Source: Haplosporangium gracile (taxonomy: Eukaryota > Mortierellomycota > Mortierellomycetes > Mortierellales > Mortierellaceae). Taken from it: a stretch of DNA of 40,022 bases. Positions 12,337 through 23,376 of this stretch are shown one piece after another. Numbering within the stretch: position 1 is the stretch's first letter; the number at the start of each line of letters is the position of its first letter. Location: positions 1 through 40,022 of the forward strand of contig JAAAUF010000319.1 in assembly GCA_015499985.1 (NCBI GenBank), written 5' to 3'. The position numbers and the translations under genes are program-made. The notes beneath the pieces were generated by a model, which was given only the letters and a program-made list of their open reading frames with translations, did not search any database and had not been told where the DNA came from.

Positions 12337-13887
12337 ATGACGGATATCGACAAAAAGACAATGTACGGCGACAAGGAGACTCCCATGCCACAACTACCCT
12401 TCGGAGCTCAACCAGCAAGCATCTACTACCAGCAACATCACCAACATACTCCCTCTGCCCCCCTTGCTGGTTCTCTGTCGGCCATACCTGACGCGAGACC
12501 TTATATCCCTTCAATGCCTTCAATGCCTTCAGCGCCATCTGTGCCCTCAGTTCCTTCAGTACCGTCGGTCCCTTCTGTACCCTCAGCTCTCTCGGTCCCT
12601 TCTGTGCCTTCAGTCCCATCATCAAAACAACTCTCAAAAGACCAAGCGAAAACCGCAAAAGAAGCCCTCAAACTCCAATCAAAACAAGACAAACTCGACC
12701 TCATGCAACGCGCCAAAGACCTCAAATCCTCTTCCTTCACAGCCACCACCAGCGCCGGGAACGAGTTCAAGCAGCACGCCGCAGATTTGAAGGACGAGCT
12801 GTCGTACCAGACTAAGATTGCGGTTGGAGTCGTCAAGCAGGAGTTTGAAAAGTTTGAGAAGGGAATTCAGATGCGATACAATAACAGCAGTTTCAGACAG
12901 CAAGGGCAGCTGGGGCAGCGACGACAGTTGAGTGTACAAGGACAGCAGCAAGAGCATGTTTATAACAACCTTTCGTCCTCCTCACCACCCCTCGCCACTA
13001 CTGCCACCACCGCCATCAGCCACCCAACCACCCCTCCTCAACATCCCTCCCACCAACAGGTGCAACAACAGCAACAAATTCAGCAACTCCACTCGCAGCG
13101 TCAACAACTCCTCGAGCGCCAAATACAGTTACAGAGCCTCGACTTCCAGAAATCCGACCTCAAGGCGCAGAAGCGGCTCAACAAACAACTCTATAGAGAT
13201 CAAAAGCAACAACTCCGACAGCAACGCCGTCTTGAGAAATTGGTTGCTCGTGAGAACAGGCACGGACACCATGAGGCGACGTTGCCGATTCGGTTGATTG
13301 GGCTTGGACCGAGACTTGTGGGAAGTGTTGTTGGAGGGATGATGAGTGATATTACGCGGTTGGTTACTCAGACCGGGAACAACAACGATAATGACAACAG
13401 GCCTCAGATCATGGTCGCGCCGGCACCTTTGAGTCAACCCGCTTACCCACCCCAGCAACAGCCTCAATCTCAACAACATCAGCAGTACCGCCCCCCACAA
13501 CAACAGCAGCAATCTCAGTACTACCAAGCCCCGCCCATCTCGCAACCCCATCATGCACCACCAGCGCCTACAACCATGCCCTCCGCCCCACCATCACCGG
13601 CGACTCCCTCGACACCCGCCTCAGCTCCACCACAAGCAGCCTACACACCTCTCACAAAAGAGGACAAAGAACTCAGCTCTCCAGACCCACTGATGGTCTA
13701 CAGGATGGCAGGTCTCTCCTTCAGCCCCGCAAGCTCTTCAGGGTCCGCGGCTGCTCCTATGCCTGCCCCCTCCGCCCCACCACTGGTCTCGATGACTTCT
13801 CCTCTTCACCGTCCCGAGCCCGAGCCCGTTGTAGACAACGATTCTGTGGCCCCTCCGCCTTACGAGGCCACCTACTCCCGTCAGTAG
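12337..13887 (+). CDS. Low-complexity Gln/Pro-rich protein with C-terminal PPPY motif, 516 aa
   Basis: This is a single-exon gene. The frame is open upstream to 12232, but I place the start at 12337 ('MTDIDKKTMYGDKETP') because the preceding stretch only translates a CT-rich leader into Ser/Leu. Residues about 60-95 are a tandem 'PSVPSVPS' array. Residues about 97-190 are charged and helical ('SKDQAKTAKEALKLQSKQDK'). Gln-rich segments follow, then a conserved-looking patch 'PIRLIGLGPRLVGSVVGGMM' (around residue 315-340). The last part is Pro-rich and ends '..PPPYEATYSRQ'. PPPY is a classic ligand for WW domains of Rsp5/Nedd4 ubiquitin ligases, so a role as an adaptor or substrate is possible. 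I do not recognise the family. Confidence 0.7.
   Translation: MTDIDKKTMYGDKETPMPQLPFGAQPASIYYQQHHQHTPSAPLAGSLSAIPDARPYIPSMPSMPSAPSVPSVPSVPSVPSVPSALSVPSVPSVPSSKQLSKDQAKTAKEALKLQSKQDKLDLMQRAKDLKSSSFTATTSAGNEFKQHAADLKDELSYQTKIAVGVVKQEFEKFEKGIQMRYNNSSFRQQGQLGQRRQLSVQGQQQEHVYNNLSSSSPPLATTATTAISHPTTPPQHPSHQQVQQQQQIQQLHSQRQQLLERQIQLQSLDFQKSDLKAQKRLNKQLYRDQKQQLRQQRRLEKLVARENRHGHHEATLPIRLIGLGPRLVGSVVGGMMSDITRLVTQTGNNNDNDNRPQIMVAPAPLSQPAYPPQQQPQSQQHQQYRPPQQQQQSQYYQAPPISQPHHAPPAPTTMPSAPPSPATPSTPASAPPQAAYTPLTKEDKELSSPDPLMVYRMAGLSFSPASSSGSAAAPMPAPSAPPLVSMTSPLHRPEPEPVVDNDSVAPPPYEATYSRQ
12508..12620 (+). repeat. In-frame 12-bp minisatellite (PSVP repeats)
   Basis: About nine degenerate copies of a 12-bp unit of the CCTTCAGTNCC type encode Pro-Ser-Val/Ala/Met-Pro tetrads in the N-terminal part of the 516-aa protein. 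The unit length is a multiple of three, so copy-number change would keep the reading frame. Confidence 0.8.
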
Positions 13888-14186
13888 CTGCTTCGCCATC
13901 CAGTGTAGTTATTGTAAATATCTCCCGACTTGTATCATAGTTCACCTCGATCCCAAGTACCATGCCATAAAGTATCCTTTGGGGGGGTTTTTTCCTCGCG
14001 CGAGAATTGTTTATTACATTTGTATTTGTTCCTGAGCCTTGTACAAGATGTTCCGGATATGATTGTTGTAGCAACTGTTGAAGAATAGCTATGCTTGCCA
14101 CTCCTGTTTGTCTCGAAAAAAAGACAACCAAAATCCCGCAGACACGCGCTTCGACATCCAGAAAAGAATTGTTTGGGTGAAGTGAA

Positions 14187-15863
14187 CTACATAAAGTACT
14201 CAGGCTTGCTAAGGTTGATGCCATACTCGCCCAAAGCATCCGACAAATCCTCCATCGTCAATACCGTCTTCTTTTCCTATCAGATTCAAATCATTTCAAG
14301 ATTTTGAAATAAGAGTATTATTAACAGGTCATCCAAGGTCCATAAAAACGTCCGCCGTGTTAAAAATATAGTCAGTAGGGCTTACCTTGCCGGGTGCGAG
14401 ACGCTTCTGACTCTGTTGTCGTACTTTGCAGTACTGGAAAGCATCTGTTGCAATGTCCGAGACAAACTTTTGTGCTGCCAATGCCAACAATCTCTTACTA
14501 AAACAACAAATAGTGTGTAAATATTAGCAATGTGATCCATACGAAAGCAATCGTTCATATTTTGAATGTATTGTGGCGGCGTATAAGATTGAGATAGATT
14601 CCTGCTTGCTTACATTCTGACATCGTCACAGTCAAATCCTGTCCTGCTTAAGTAGTAATCAGTCACCGCATCGGGGATCTAGTCCACAGAATAATAATAA
14701 TAGTAAGAAAAACAATTAGCACAACAAAAAATGAAATATATCCTGAAAGTGACAACTCGTCTGAAAAACAAAACCGAAAATACACTTACGATAGGGTTGT
14801 ACGTCTCCATCATGGGCAGGAATTCTGCCAAGGTCCGGTCCTTGCGGTTGAGCTCCTCCTCCTTGCGGGACTGTAATGCCGCTCCGACTGCCTGACTACG
14901 CTGAGCCACAGATCCCAAGGTTGCCAATGCCGGGTTCACAGCCGCTGCCCTTGGTGCCACTACCGTTGCCGCTGAAGTAGGTGTAGCTGCAGCTGCAGTC
15001 GCAGCTGCTGGAGCGACAACAACATTAGCATTAGTATTAGCGGCAGCCTGAGTTTCCTGAGCACGTTGAAGCTGAGCGATATGCGCTTGTTGGGCTTGCT
15101 TCTGGAGAAGCAAGAGTTGTTGCTGATGTTGCTGTTGTCTCTGAAGTTCTTCCTGCTGTGATGTGGGTGCTGCTGCTGCTACTGGAGTAGAGGAGGGCAC
15201 GGCAGCGGGTGTGGATGCGGTGACGACGACGGGTGGAGGTGTCGACAATGCAGAGGTTGATCCTGGTGTGTTGGTTGATGGTGCAAGTTGCTGTTGTGCT
15301 GACGCAGGTGCCGTAGCCGCTGGTGCCACTAATACTGAGGTAGGTGCTGTGATGGGCGCAGTTGTGACGGAGGCGGGTGCGGCCACTGTTGCGGGTGCAG
15401 GAACAGGTGAGGCGGCAGCGGAAGGGGCGGGTGAGGATGTAGAGATAACGCCGGTCATTGGACTTGCTGCCGAGAATTGTTCAGTAGCAGGGATAGTAGG
15501 TGTAACCGCAGTTGCAGGAACAGTAGCAGTAGCAGGTGTTGAGGGTGCCGAGGAAGCAGGTGTAGCAGCATCCTGTGTTTGTTGCTGCTGCTCTGGGGGT
15601 GTTGAGGGCTGTTGCTGTGGCTGTAGTTGTTGTTGTTCGGTGGAAGGCAGGACAGGTGAGGCGACCGCTGAGGAAGGGCCTTGGCTCTGACTCTGCTGTG
15701 GCGTAGGAGTATCCTGATCCATGGGGACAGCGGGGGTCATATTGGTGTCAATCTCAGAGCTGGAGTGGATGGCGGGGGTTGAGGTGCCACTTGCTGAATG
15801 CATTGGGCTTGCCATGTTGGTGTCCTCGATGGTGGTGTGACTAGAGTTTGACCCGTCAGACAT
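14187..15863 (-). CDS. TAF10: TFIID/SAGA subunit TAF10, 446 aa
   Basis: TAF10 is a histone-fold subunit shared by TFIID and SAGA that helps RNA polymerase II initiation (family knowledge). Four exons join in phase: 15863-14790, 14678-14614, 14497-14386 and 14276-14187. The C-terminal roughly 115 residues carry the full family signature: 'LAEFLPMMETYNPIIPDAVT', 'DYYLSRTGFDCDDVRI', 'KRLLALAAQKFVSDIATDAF', 'QYCKVRQQSQ' and the final 'LTMEDLSDALGEYGINLSKP'. The N-terminal roughly 330 residues are a Thr/Ala/Pro/Gln low-complexity extension. This makes the protein about twice the length of human or yeast TAF10. Its start lies 378 bp from the divergent Elongin A start, suggesting a shared promoter between two Pol II transcription genes. 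Confidence 0.95.
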
Positions 15864-16241
15864 CTCTGTTATTTTCCTGCTCGCTTGCTTGTTTGCTTCT
15901 TGTTGTTGATTCCTGTTCCTTCGATCTGTATGATTGAAGGGTCGATGTCTTTGTGAGCGAGTGAGAAAGAGAAAGAGAACGAGATGGTGGCGAAAGAAGA
16001 GGATAAACGAACACGAATGTCTCTCGCTGGCTAAAAAGGGGTGTTGCTCGACATGTGGCTTGTCCGACTAGAAAAGGTATAAATTGGTCCTGGTGCACGT
16101 TCTTTTCGAGCCCGCCCCTTCACTCTCATTCACTCTCTCTCTCCAACCAACCAACCAACTGCCAACCAACAGTCTCCCTCAGGACTATTCTGCTGGACAC
16201 ATTCCCTCATTCCGTCAGTCGATGCTTCGTCTGCACTCAGG
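15864..16241. promoter_or_regulatory. Divergent promoter between TAF10 and Elongin A
   Basis: The two start codons face away from each other across 378 bp. A TATAAA sequence at 16078-16083 (plus orientation) is about 160 bp upstream of the Elongin A ATG and could position that transcript. A CT-rich stretch and a CCAA-type repeat (16131-16160) lie in its presumed leader. On the TAF10 side the region near 15960 is CT-rich on the coding strand, without a clear TATA box. Confidence 0.5.
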
Positions 16242-18619
16242 ATGGCCTTCACTGGAGTTGGACAGCGATTAGGACCAGGACAGGATAACACTCTGCCCCT
16301 CTGGGAGTCTATCACACCCTCTTCAACAACAAGAACAACAGTTCCTTCTCTTAAGGACCTGTGTCTTAGCACCCTCGATCGATATGTTGACCGTAAGTCT
16401 ATTTCTGACCTGACGCGCAGCAGAAAGGAAAATCATAACGAAGAAAAAAAAATATAACGTAAAGTGCTATCTACATCGTGGTTATGCAACTCTACACACA
16501 CTCACTACGCCGCTGCTTGCGGTTCTGCTTTGATAGTGCTAGATGACATTGGAAGTACTCCTTTCTACCTTATCGAAAGCGTCCTTCGGAAATGCAATGG
16601 TATGTCACTCAGCAGGCAGGGGAATCGATATGCGGACCAAATTTGACATTCGACGCAACCATATATATTCACCCTTGATTTCTTTTTTTTCATTTGCTCG
16701 TTATAGTTAAGCAACTTACGCGAGTCGAACTTCATACGGAGGTAGGATGAACTTCCGTGACCCTTCGATTTCGTTCTGTTCGTATGGCTTGATATGTATC
16801 ACCACTGCCAGTAATTTAATCTATCAACTGTCGATCCTCATCTGCTTTCATTTTTCTTCACTTTGTAGGGACTAAGCGAGGAGACGGATGGTAAGGCAAC
16901 AGGGCAACTTTCGAGAAAAACAAAATTAGTGGCAACGTACATGAACAGGGGTATTTTAACAACCAACAATGTGCTATTCTTCCTATTTCATTCATCGTAG
17001 AACTATGGTACATCCACACTCTCAACCACTTTGGGTCCTTGCGGGAAGATAACCCGGTTTACGATCAGAGTGGCGAGTGGCGGTCAAAGTATCAGGTATG
17101 TCAAACCTTTGACCCTTGCCTTCTCTAAGCTATATGTCAACTGACCCATGACGAGATATGAGCATGTAGGCTAACATGGACACTCGTCTCTTTTTTCAAT
17201 AGGCGATGAAGAAGCAAGAGGAAGAAAAGTTTGCAAAGTCGTCGGCTCGACTCCGACAAACCTATTCGCAGTACGACCATGAAAAGCAGGAGCGACGAGT
17301 CATTCTTGACCCGTCACTGAAGCCCAAGAAGACTCTCCGACAGCCCGGCTCCTCATCATGGTCGACCCCAGTCGCAACCAAGAAGAAGTCTTTATTTGAA
17401 AAAGCTAGAATGGAGGCGAGAAAAATGTAAGCTCACGGACAAACTAAGATGCTTGGCGCTGAGGATGAGGAAACGCATTTGACCTTGCGCATTTCTTTTT
17501 CCCTAGCCCATACTAACATGTCTCGACACATCTTATTGGACCATATAGCACACAAATGTACAATACCAACCCATATCCGCCACCCCGGAGCCGCGCCGTC
17601 AGCAACAATGTCACCAGCAGCACCAATAGGACACAATCTCCCTCGATCATCTCCGTACATTCAACCCAAGGCATACGGCCAGGTTCAGGACGCATTCACG
17701 CCTCAACCTCGTTGTTTACCAATCACTCAGCACCGGTCGCTTTGGGTTCATCCTCTTATCGGCAGGATCGCACTCCATTGGGACAAGGTGCAATTGTGAG
17801 TGGTTTGTCTGGGACAATGTCATCAGCACAACCAGCTGGTTTGGCTGTTAGGACTACTAAACGTTACTCTTACAAAAGCAACCCTGTAGTGTACTTGGCC
17901 CCATCCAAGACAGCCTCACACACCGGTGCCAACCATGGCGGTAGCAGCAGTAGCAACGGCAGCAGTATGTCCCCTACGTCGCCTACAAGATCTGCTGCTC
18001 CGGCCAAACCCGCCGCCACCTCGCCCAACGGAGCCATTATGGACTTTTTCAAGCAGGTATGACCCATGATTCTTTTTACCTGCACAGAATTTCATGTTGT
18101 TGAACGTAACGCGAAGACTAGAACGAAGACCAACCGTCGTATTGTTCCGACCCATGGTTTTAGATTAACCCAGCGCACTCACAGCAGGCAACATCATCAC
18201 ATCACGGATTAAACCAAGGCGGCTCAAGATCCCCAACATCTCCTGTACAGCCCGCATCCAAGACGATGCAGATGTTACGAGAACCTGTCGCGGAAAAGAC
18301 AAGGGGTTTATCAAGTTCAAGTTTACGGAGTGATCGACCTGGAAGCACGTCGTCCAAGAAGCAGGATGGATCACAGGCACACAGATCACGCGATACCATG
18401 AAGAAGGTCAAGATCGACGGCGATTTCAGCTGGCTGGAAGACGACGACGACGATGGCGATGGCGATGGCGATGTCCGCATGAATCACGACGACAAAGGAA
18501 GTCGACAGCACAAGCGAAGTTCCAGTGGAGGACACTTTCAGGAAGGAAGCCCACCGGCCAAGAAACCCCTGGACCAAGCGCATCCTTCGCTGGACGAAGC
18601 AAGCCGTCAATTCTTTTGA
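16242..18619 (+). CDS. Elongin-A-like protein, 517 aa
   Basis: Elongin A binds Elongin C and promotes Pol II elongation or its ubiquitylation (family knowledge). Eight exons join in phase: 16242-16392, 16537-16599, 16707-16741, 16869-16890, 17001-17095, 17203-17426, 17549-18056 and 18164-18619. A BC-box, 'SLKDLCLSTL' (residues 36-45), fits the S/T-L-x3-C-x3-L consensus for Elongin C binding. It is followed by the F-box-like Elongin A helices: 'STPFYLIESVLRKCN', 'VKQLTRVE', 'LWYIHTLNHFG' and 'SGEWRSKY'. A basic coiled segment comes next. The Ser/Pro-rich C-terminus carries an Asp-rich run and the likely nuclear signal 'SPPAKKPL'. Exon 4 is only 22 bp. The closely matching order of motifs makes the assignment firm. 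Confidence 0.88.
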
Positions 18620-19435
18620 ACCCTCATCAAGAGCAGTACTACCAGGATCTACTTAGGTCAGTATCTGGCGTCATTTTTGCATAGTACAATATACTCTCGT
18701 TAAAATCTTAGCAAAGACGCAAATGAACTCAACGTTTGCCGCTTTTTTCGTCTAGATACTAGTCTTGCTATTACTGCGATATCCTCCAGCCCTTCATGGG
18801 ATTAAATGTAACATTGATGTATGGTGATCCATCACCACCAAACGCCAATGATACCATGCCCTATGTGTGTGAGAAAGCCTCACGGGTCGTCTCTGGCACA
18901 CACCCTGCCTGCCGCCACATGAAAATGGCGACCTGCACATCGCTGGCTCACACGTCTGTATTGCGCGCCTGGTCCATTTCCACATTTCCATGTTTCCATG
19001 GAAGGCAACTAATCTGCAGTAGCAAGAACTTTGATCCGATCAATGACACCCGTTTTTTAATTCCTTCGCTCTGATTGTTGCACAGACGACAAAAAAAAAA
19101 AAAAAAAAAAAAAGTTGGCTAGCAAGAATGGACGTTGACGGCTGTTGGGCGTTCTCGAAAATATACCATGTCATCCCCTCCTCACTGTCCTCACCAACGA
19201 GGACAGTGCAAAAAAAAAATGCGTACACTAAAGTTGATGATCAGAGACAAACATGGGGTTGGTTTGTTGATTTTTTTATTGGTGTATCCGTGAGGCTAGA
19301 CACTGAGCTGGAAGTGCTGGGTAATTTTGCTGACTGGAGGATGATTATGCCAAGACTTTGCTGCTTCCTGCTTCCTTGCTTTTCTTACTGTAAAATAATC
19401 GCCTTTTCTGATTGCGTTTTGTATGTTTTCCTGCT
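18620..19435. other. Intergenic between convergent genes, no gene seen
   Basis: This contains the 3' ends of Elongin A (+) and the RCR-like gene (-). A long A-run lies at about 19090-19112. A short imperfect inverted repeat, 'CCTCCTCACTGTCCTC / GAGGACAGTG', lies at 19176-19208. Short open frames here lack motifs and biased composition, and none is called. Confidence 0.5.
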
Positions 19436-20158
19436 TTACTTGGGGACAGTAGCTGTGTAGGGAGGTGGTGGGACGGCAGGGACACCTTCCTGGATATCGG
19501 CGTTGGTCAAGTTTGCGGATCCATCCTGAGGCAACACGTACGTCGTTGCTCCTCTTGATGATCCCGTTCCAGCAGCTGGAGTCGGAGCGACAGGCATGGG
19601 TGGATAAGCGAGGTGCGCTTGTGGAAACGATGGAGTCTGCTGTTGCTGCCCATCCATATCCACCCCAGTTCCAGCCATTGGCGGGTAATACCCTCCTCTA
19701 CCTCCTCCTGGTGACTGTGACATCATGGGGGGAGCACCCGATGGAGGCGCATACGTCGTCTGCCCCGCTCCAGAAGGTTGATATGTATTCGAAGGAGTCC
19801 CAGGTGGGGGAGGATACTGGTATATATAGGCCACGTCCCCTAGTTCGGTGGTGGGGTTTTGTTGTGGAAGTTGTTGTTGGCGGCGGCGGGTGATGGCGCG
19901 GCGGCGGCGGAGGCAGGAGAGGAGGAAAGAGAGGATTAGGACTACGCAGAGTGCGATTACTATTGGGCGAACCGGGTTGTAATTTGAACGTGAATCCTAT
20001 GGGGGTGGATGAGGTGAGAGAGGATGAGAGGTTGGAGATGGAGGAGGGTTAGTAACAACGTTGGAAGTGTGATGGGATAAGGGGGGTTTTTTTGTTTGCG
20101 AAGGTCGTGAGAGTCGCGAGAGCAAATTTGTTTGGTAAGGAGGGTTTGAGCGTACCAT
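19436..20158 (-). CDS. RCR-like single-pass membrane protein with PPPY tail, 187 aa
   Basis: Two exons are proposed: 20158-20156, which is just the ATG, and 19996-19436, with a 159-bp intron (donor GTACGC, acceptor CCATAG). The protein starts 'MDSRSNYNPV' and has one hydrophobic segment, 'PIVIALCVVLILSFLLSCL' (about residues 11-29). This is followed at once by 'RRRRAITRRR', then a Pro/Gly/Gln-rich cytosolic tail ending '..VPAVPPPPYTATVPK'. A lone transmembrane helix, an Arg cluster and C-terminal PPxY motifs are the layout of fungal RCR proteins (Congo-red resistance). Those proteins bind Rsp5 and affect traffic of plasma-membrane and wall proteins. Homology is inferred from layout rather than strong residue identity. 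The one-codon first exon is the least certain part. Confidence 0.62.
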
Positions 20159-21063
20159 TGTTAATGTGTGTTTTTGGAAGAGCGTGAGGATGAGAGCGAG
20201 AGTGAGGGAGTGTGTGTTGTGTTGAGAAAGAGAAGATTGGATAGTGAGGAAAGTAAGGAAAGGTGGGGGAGTATTAGTGTTGATGATTGTGAAAGAAGAA
20301 AAGAAACAAAAGAAACTTTTTTTTTCTTTTTTTATCGACAAAGGTCTCGTCATGGCAGCTTAGAATGAAACCGAGGGCACGTGTTGCTTCCAGGAATAAG
20401 GAAAATGCGACGGATCGCAGCCATATTTTGCGGTTACTTCTTTTTGCCGTTACATAAGACGAGGAGAGGGATCATCGACTATGCATGTCTGTGTAATCGT
20501 AAGTTTTGAAGATATGAAGAAAAGGTACTGTCATATCCAAGAGCAGTGCGCGCATAACCTCCGGACACACATTCCAAGAAAAAGGCAGGCAGTGCTCACT
20601 TGTGCGCATGGACCATACTAACGTCTACAACCAAATCAAATCCAGTGACATCACCCCACCAAAAATCACTGCGGGGTTTCCACTGTCGTATGTGTGGTGT
20701 AGTACGAGTGGTGCGAGTGAAGAAGGGGTGTGGTGGCGCTTTTTGAAAGGCACCTTCCAGAAGCCCCTCCCATTCGATCGACACCACTCACTCTTATTCT
20801 TCTTCTCATCGAAAACTCTTTTTTTTTCTCTCCCTTTTCCACACACACTCGCACCGATAACCAAGTTCTTCCCTCTCTTTTCATCTCTTTCCTTCTCTAC
20901 TCTCCAAAAACACACATCATACCAACTACAACGACACAATCCCTCTTAGTCCAGAACACCACAACAAGACGCAACAAAAAAACAACCGTGCATTCCACGT
21001 CCATAATCACCTCATCCACAACACAACACAAGCAACAACGCAACCATCTCACAGACACCGACC
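20159..21063. promoter_or_regulatory. Divergent intergenic region of the RCR-like gene and SPT2
   Basis: About 900 bp separate the two start codons. The RCR-like side is purine-rich on the plus strand (20160-20340). The SPT2 side has a CT/CA-rich leader (20800-21060) typical of fungal 5' untranslated regions. Open frames here are compositional artefacts. No clear TATA box was identified. Confidence 0.4.
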
Positions 21064-23376
21064 ATGGGAGAGGCAAGTTCCCTCTGCTCTCTTTATCCCT
21101 CAATACATACAATTGACGATCGTAATCATACACGCACATCCACATCGCTAACACGAAGAAAAACCTCCTTTCTATTGTTACTAAAAAAACCATGCTCCTT
21201 ATGATTCAATCTACTAGTTTGAGGAACTCAGGAAGGTCGGCACCAAAAACTCTCGGGTCACAGAACTCGAGCTTCAAAAGAAGCAACAACAACTCGATTA
21301 TGAGGCAAATCAACGGCGCAAAGAGGAAGAAGTTGCCCGTCGTCGCAAGGAGGAAGAGACCCGAAGAATTTTACAAAAGGAACTGGAACGGAAAAAGGCA
21401 GAGGAGGAACATCGTCGCAGAGAAAACGCGTTACAATTAAAGGCCAAGGAACGTGCAAGGGAAAGGGAAAGGGAGGCCGAACGGGAAAAGGAGTATCAGG
21501 AAAAGGCGAGGAAACAACAGGCACGCGCTGCTGCCGGGGGAGGGTCGTCGTCAGGGAATGGACCTACCTACTCGAGATCCAAGCATACCTATTCAGGAAC
21601 GTCTTCTGGATCGCGGTCGTACGAGGCCTCCAAGGTACCCTTTTTTTTCTTGTGGCATTTGCTGACGTCATTACGATTATGCTCAATGGTTGGACAGAAC
21701 ACTAGTAGCGCCAAACTAACTAATACTATGGCCTACCTTATTCACGTTCAATCCATCAAATAGCCTGCACCAAAGAAACAGGACTACTCATTTGACCAGC
21801 TGCAAAAGATCGCAGCAAACGGAAAAAGAACAAATGGGTCGGACGACCGTGGACGCAATGGGGACAGGAACGGAGACAGGCACGAAGACAGATCTTCATC
21901 ATCCAGTTATTCCACCAGTCGTCTGGCGGCTGCTGAGAAACTCAAAGTCAACAGAGGATTCAGCCCTGAGCGCCCTCTTTCTATGGCGCAGTCATATAAC
22001 GGCACCAAGATTGCCAAGAAGCGTAGGTTTTTTTTTTATTCTCGTTTTGGCAGCTAGACACGTTTATCATCTATCCATGTGCATGGTAATGAACAACTGC
22101 AGGGCATTACTCAAGAATTCAGGACATCACACGACAATTATCAGCACCAGGAGCAAATTGGACCATGTTACTTTTTTATTCACGGAACATGAGCCAAAGA
22201 GCGTTCGTTGACTGACATGGCTCTTTCCCCTTCCTTGATCCATCTTGTTTCATACAATCATTGTTTCCACGACATTAGCACCGGTCAAGCGCAGCACAGC
22301 ACCAAAGCCAATGTTCCCAAATGTGAGGATCCCAACATCAAGCGGCAATCATGTGCGAGACGCAGGATTGAAGGCGATTCGCGACGGACCAGTGGCGCTC
22401 AACGCCACGAAACGGGATCGCCGAACAATTGAAGAAATCTCGGCAGAATTGCGGGAAAAGGACGCTCGCAAGGAGGAGCGTGAGAGGAAAATGAGAGAGA
22501 TCGAAGAGGAAAGGCAGCGGAGGAATCAACAACGCGAAAAGGCCATTCAAGGAGCCAAGCTCAGCAGGGCTCTCATGGGTGACGATGCTCAGGAGACGGA
22601 TCGCCTTCGCAAAGAGGCCACGGGTGGCGGCAGTCGTAGTCGCAGTCGCAGTCCAGCACACTCGTCACGAAGGAGGAGTAGGAGCAGAAGCCCCGCTCAA
22701 CGCAGACGCAGCAGGAGTCCCCCTCGGAAGAAGCGGAGCGTCAGCCCTCCTGTCGTCAAGAAGAGGAATTACAGCCCTGAGTACAGGAAGCGGAGTCCTA
22801 GTCCCCGGAGAAAGAGATCTGTCAGCCCCGTCAAGCGGAAAAGCATGGCCGATAAGGACCGTGGACAAGACCGGGATCGAGAGTATGAACGGGATCGAGA
22901 TCGAGATCGTGTTGGACTTAATAAGAGCAAATTTGGAAATGTTTCGTCATCCTCAGCAAGCAAGAGACGCGTTTCTCGATCTCCTTCCCCTCGACCCACC
23001 AAGAAGCGTAGCAAGGGACCTTTTGATAATGAGGAGGACTTTTCTGTCTCGTCTGTTATTGGATCGCTTTTTGGAACCCGATACCGTTCACGCGCCGCCA
23101 ATGAGGATCTCTCTGACGACGACATGGAAGCTAGACCCGACGAGGTCTTTCGCGAGGAAGCCCGCAGGTATGCCTTTGTATTTTATCGCCAACATGAAGA
23201 GTCGATGTTGTTGTGTGTTCTATTTTTCTTACCATTATATTACGTTCTCACGTTTTGTACTTGATAGTGCTCGAATTGCAAGAAAGGAGGATGAGATGGA
23301 GGCCGAGCTGGAGCGCCAGCAGGCAGAGAGGTCACGCAAGCGCAAGCTGGAGCGTGAGCGCCGGGAACGAAGCTGA
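21064..23376 (+). CDS. SPT2: SPT2 chromatin protein (H3/H4 chaperone), 560 aa
   Basis: SPT2 binds histones H3-H4 and DNA and preserves chromatin during transcription (family knowledge). Five exons join in phase: 21064-21072, 21218-21634, 21764-22022, 22279-23167 and 23268-23376. The first encodes only Met-Gly-Glu and ends in AG|GCAAGT, a GC-type donor. The protein begins 'MGEFEELRKVGTKNS', followed by a long charged helix (to about residue 105). A Ser/Gly-rich stretch and an 'SRSRSRSP'-type Arg/Ser region (about 345-425) follow. The diagnostic C-terminal SPT2 domain (about 475-560) has 'SVSSVIGSLFG', an acidic 'LSDDDMEA' patch and the basic helix 'SARIARKEDEMEAELERQQ'. The RS-like region is longer than I recall in yeast. 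Confidence 0.88.

Noticed and set aside
15163..15690. Plus-strand Ala/Gly/Val-rich frame of 175 codons
   Set aside because: It is antisense to the low-complexity N-terminus of TAF10 and has no features of its own.
22579..23376. 265-codon alternative frame on the plus strand
   Set aside because: It overlaps SPT2 exon 4 in another frame and only becomes the true frame in the last exon after splicing.
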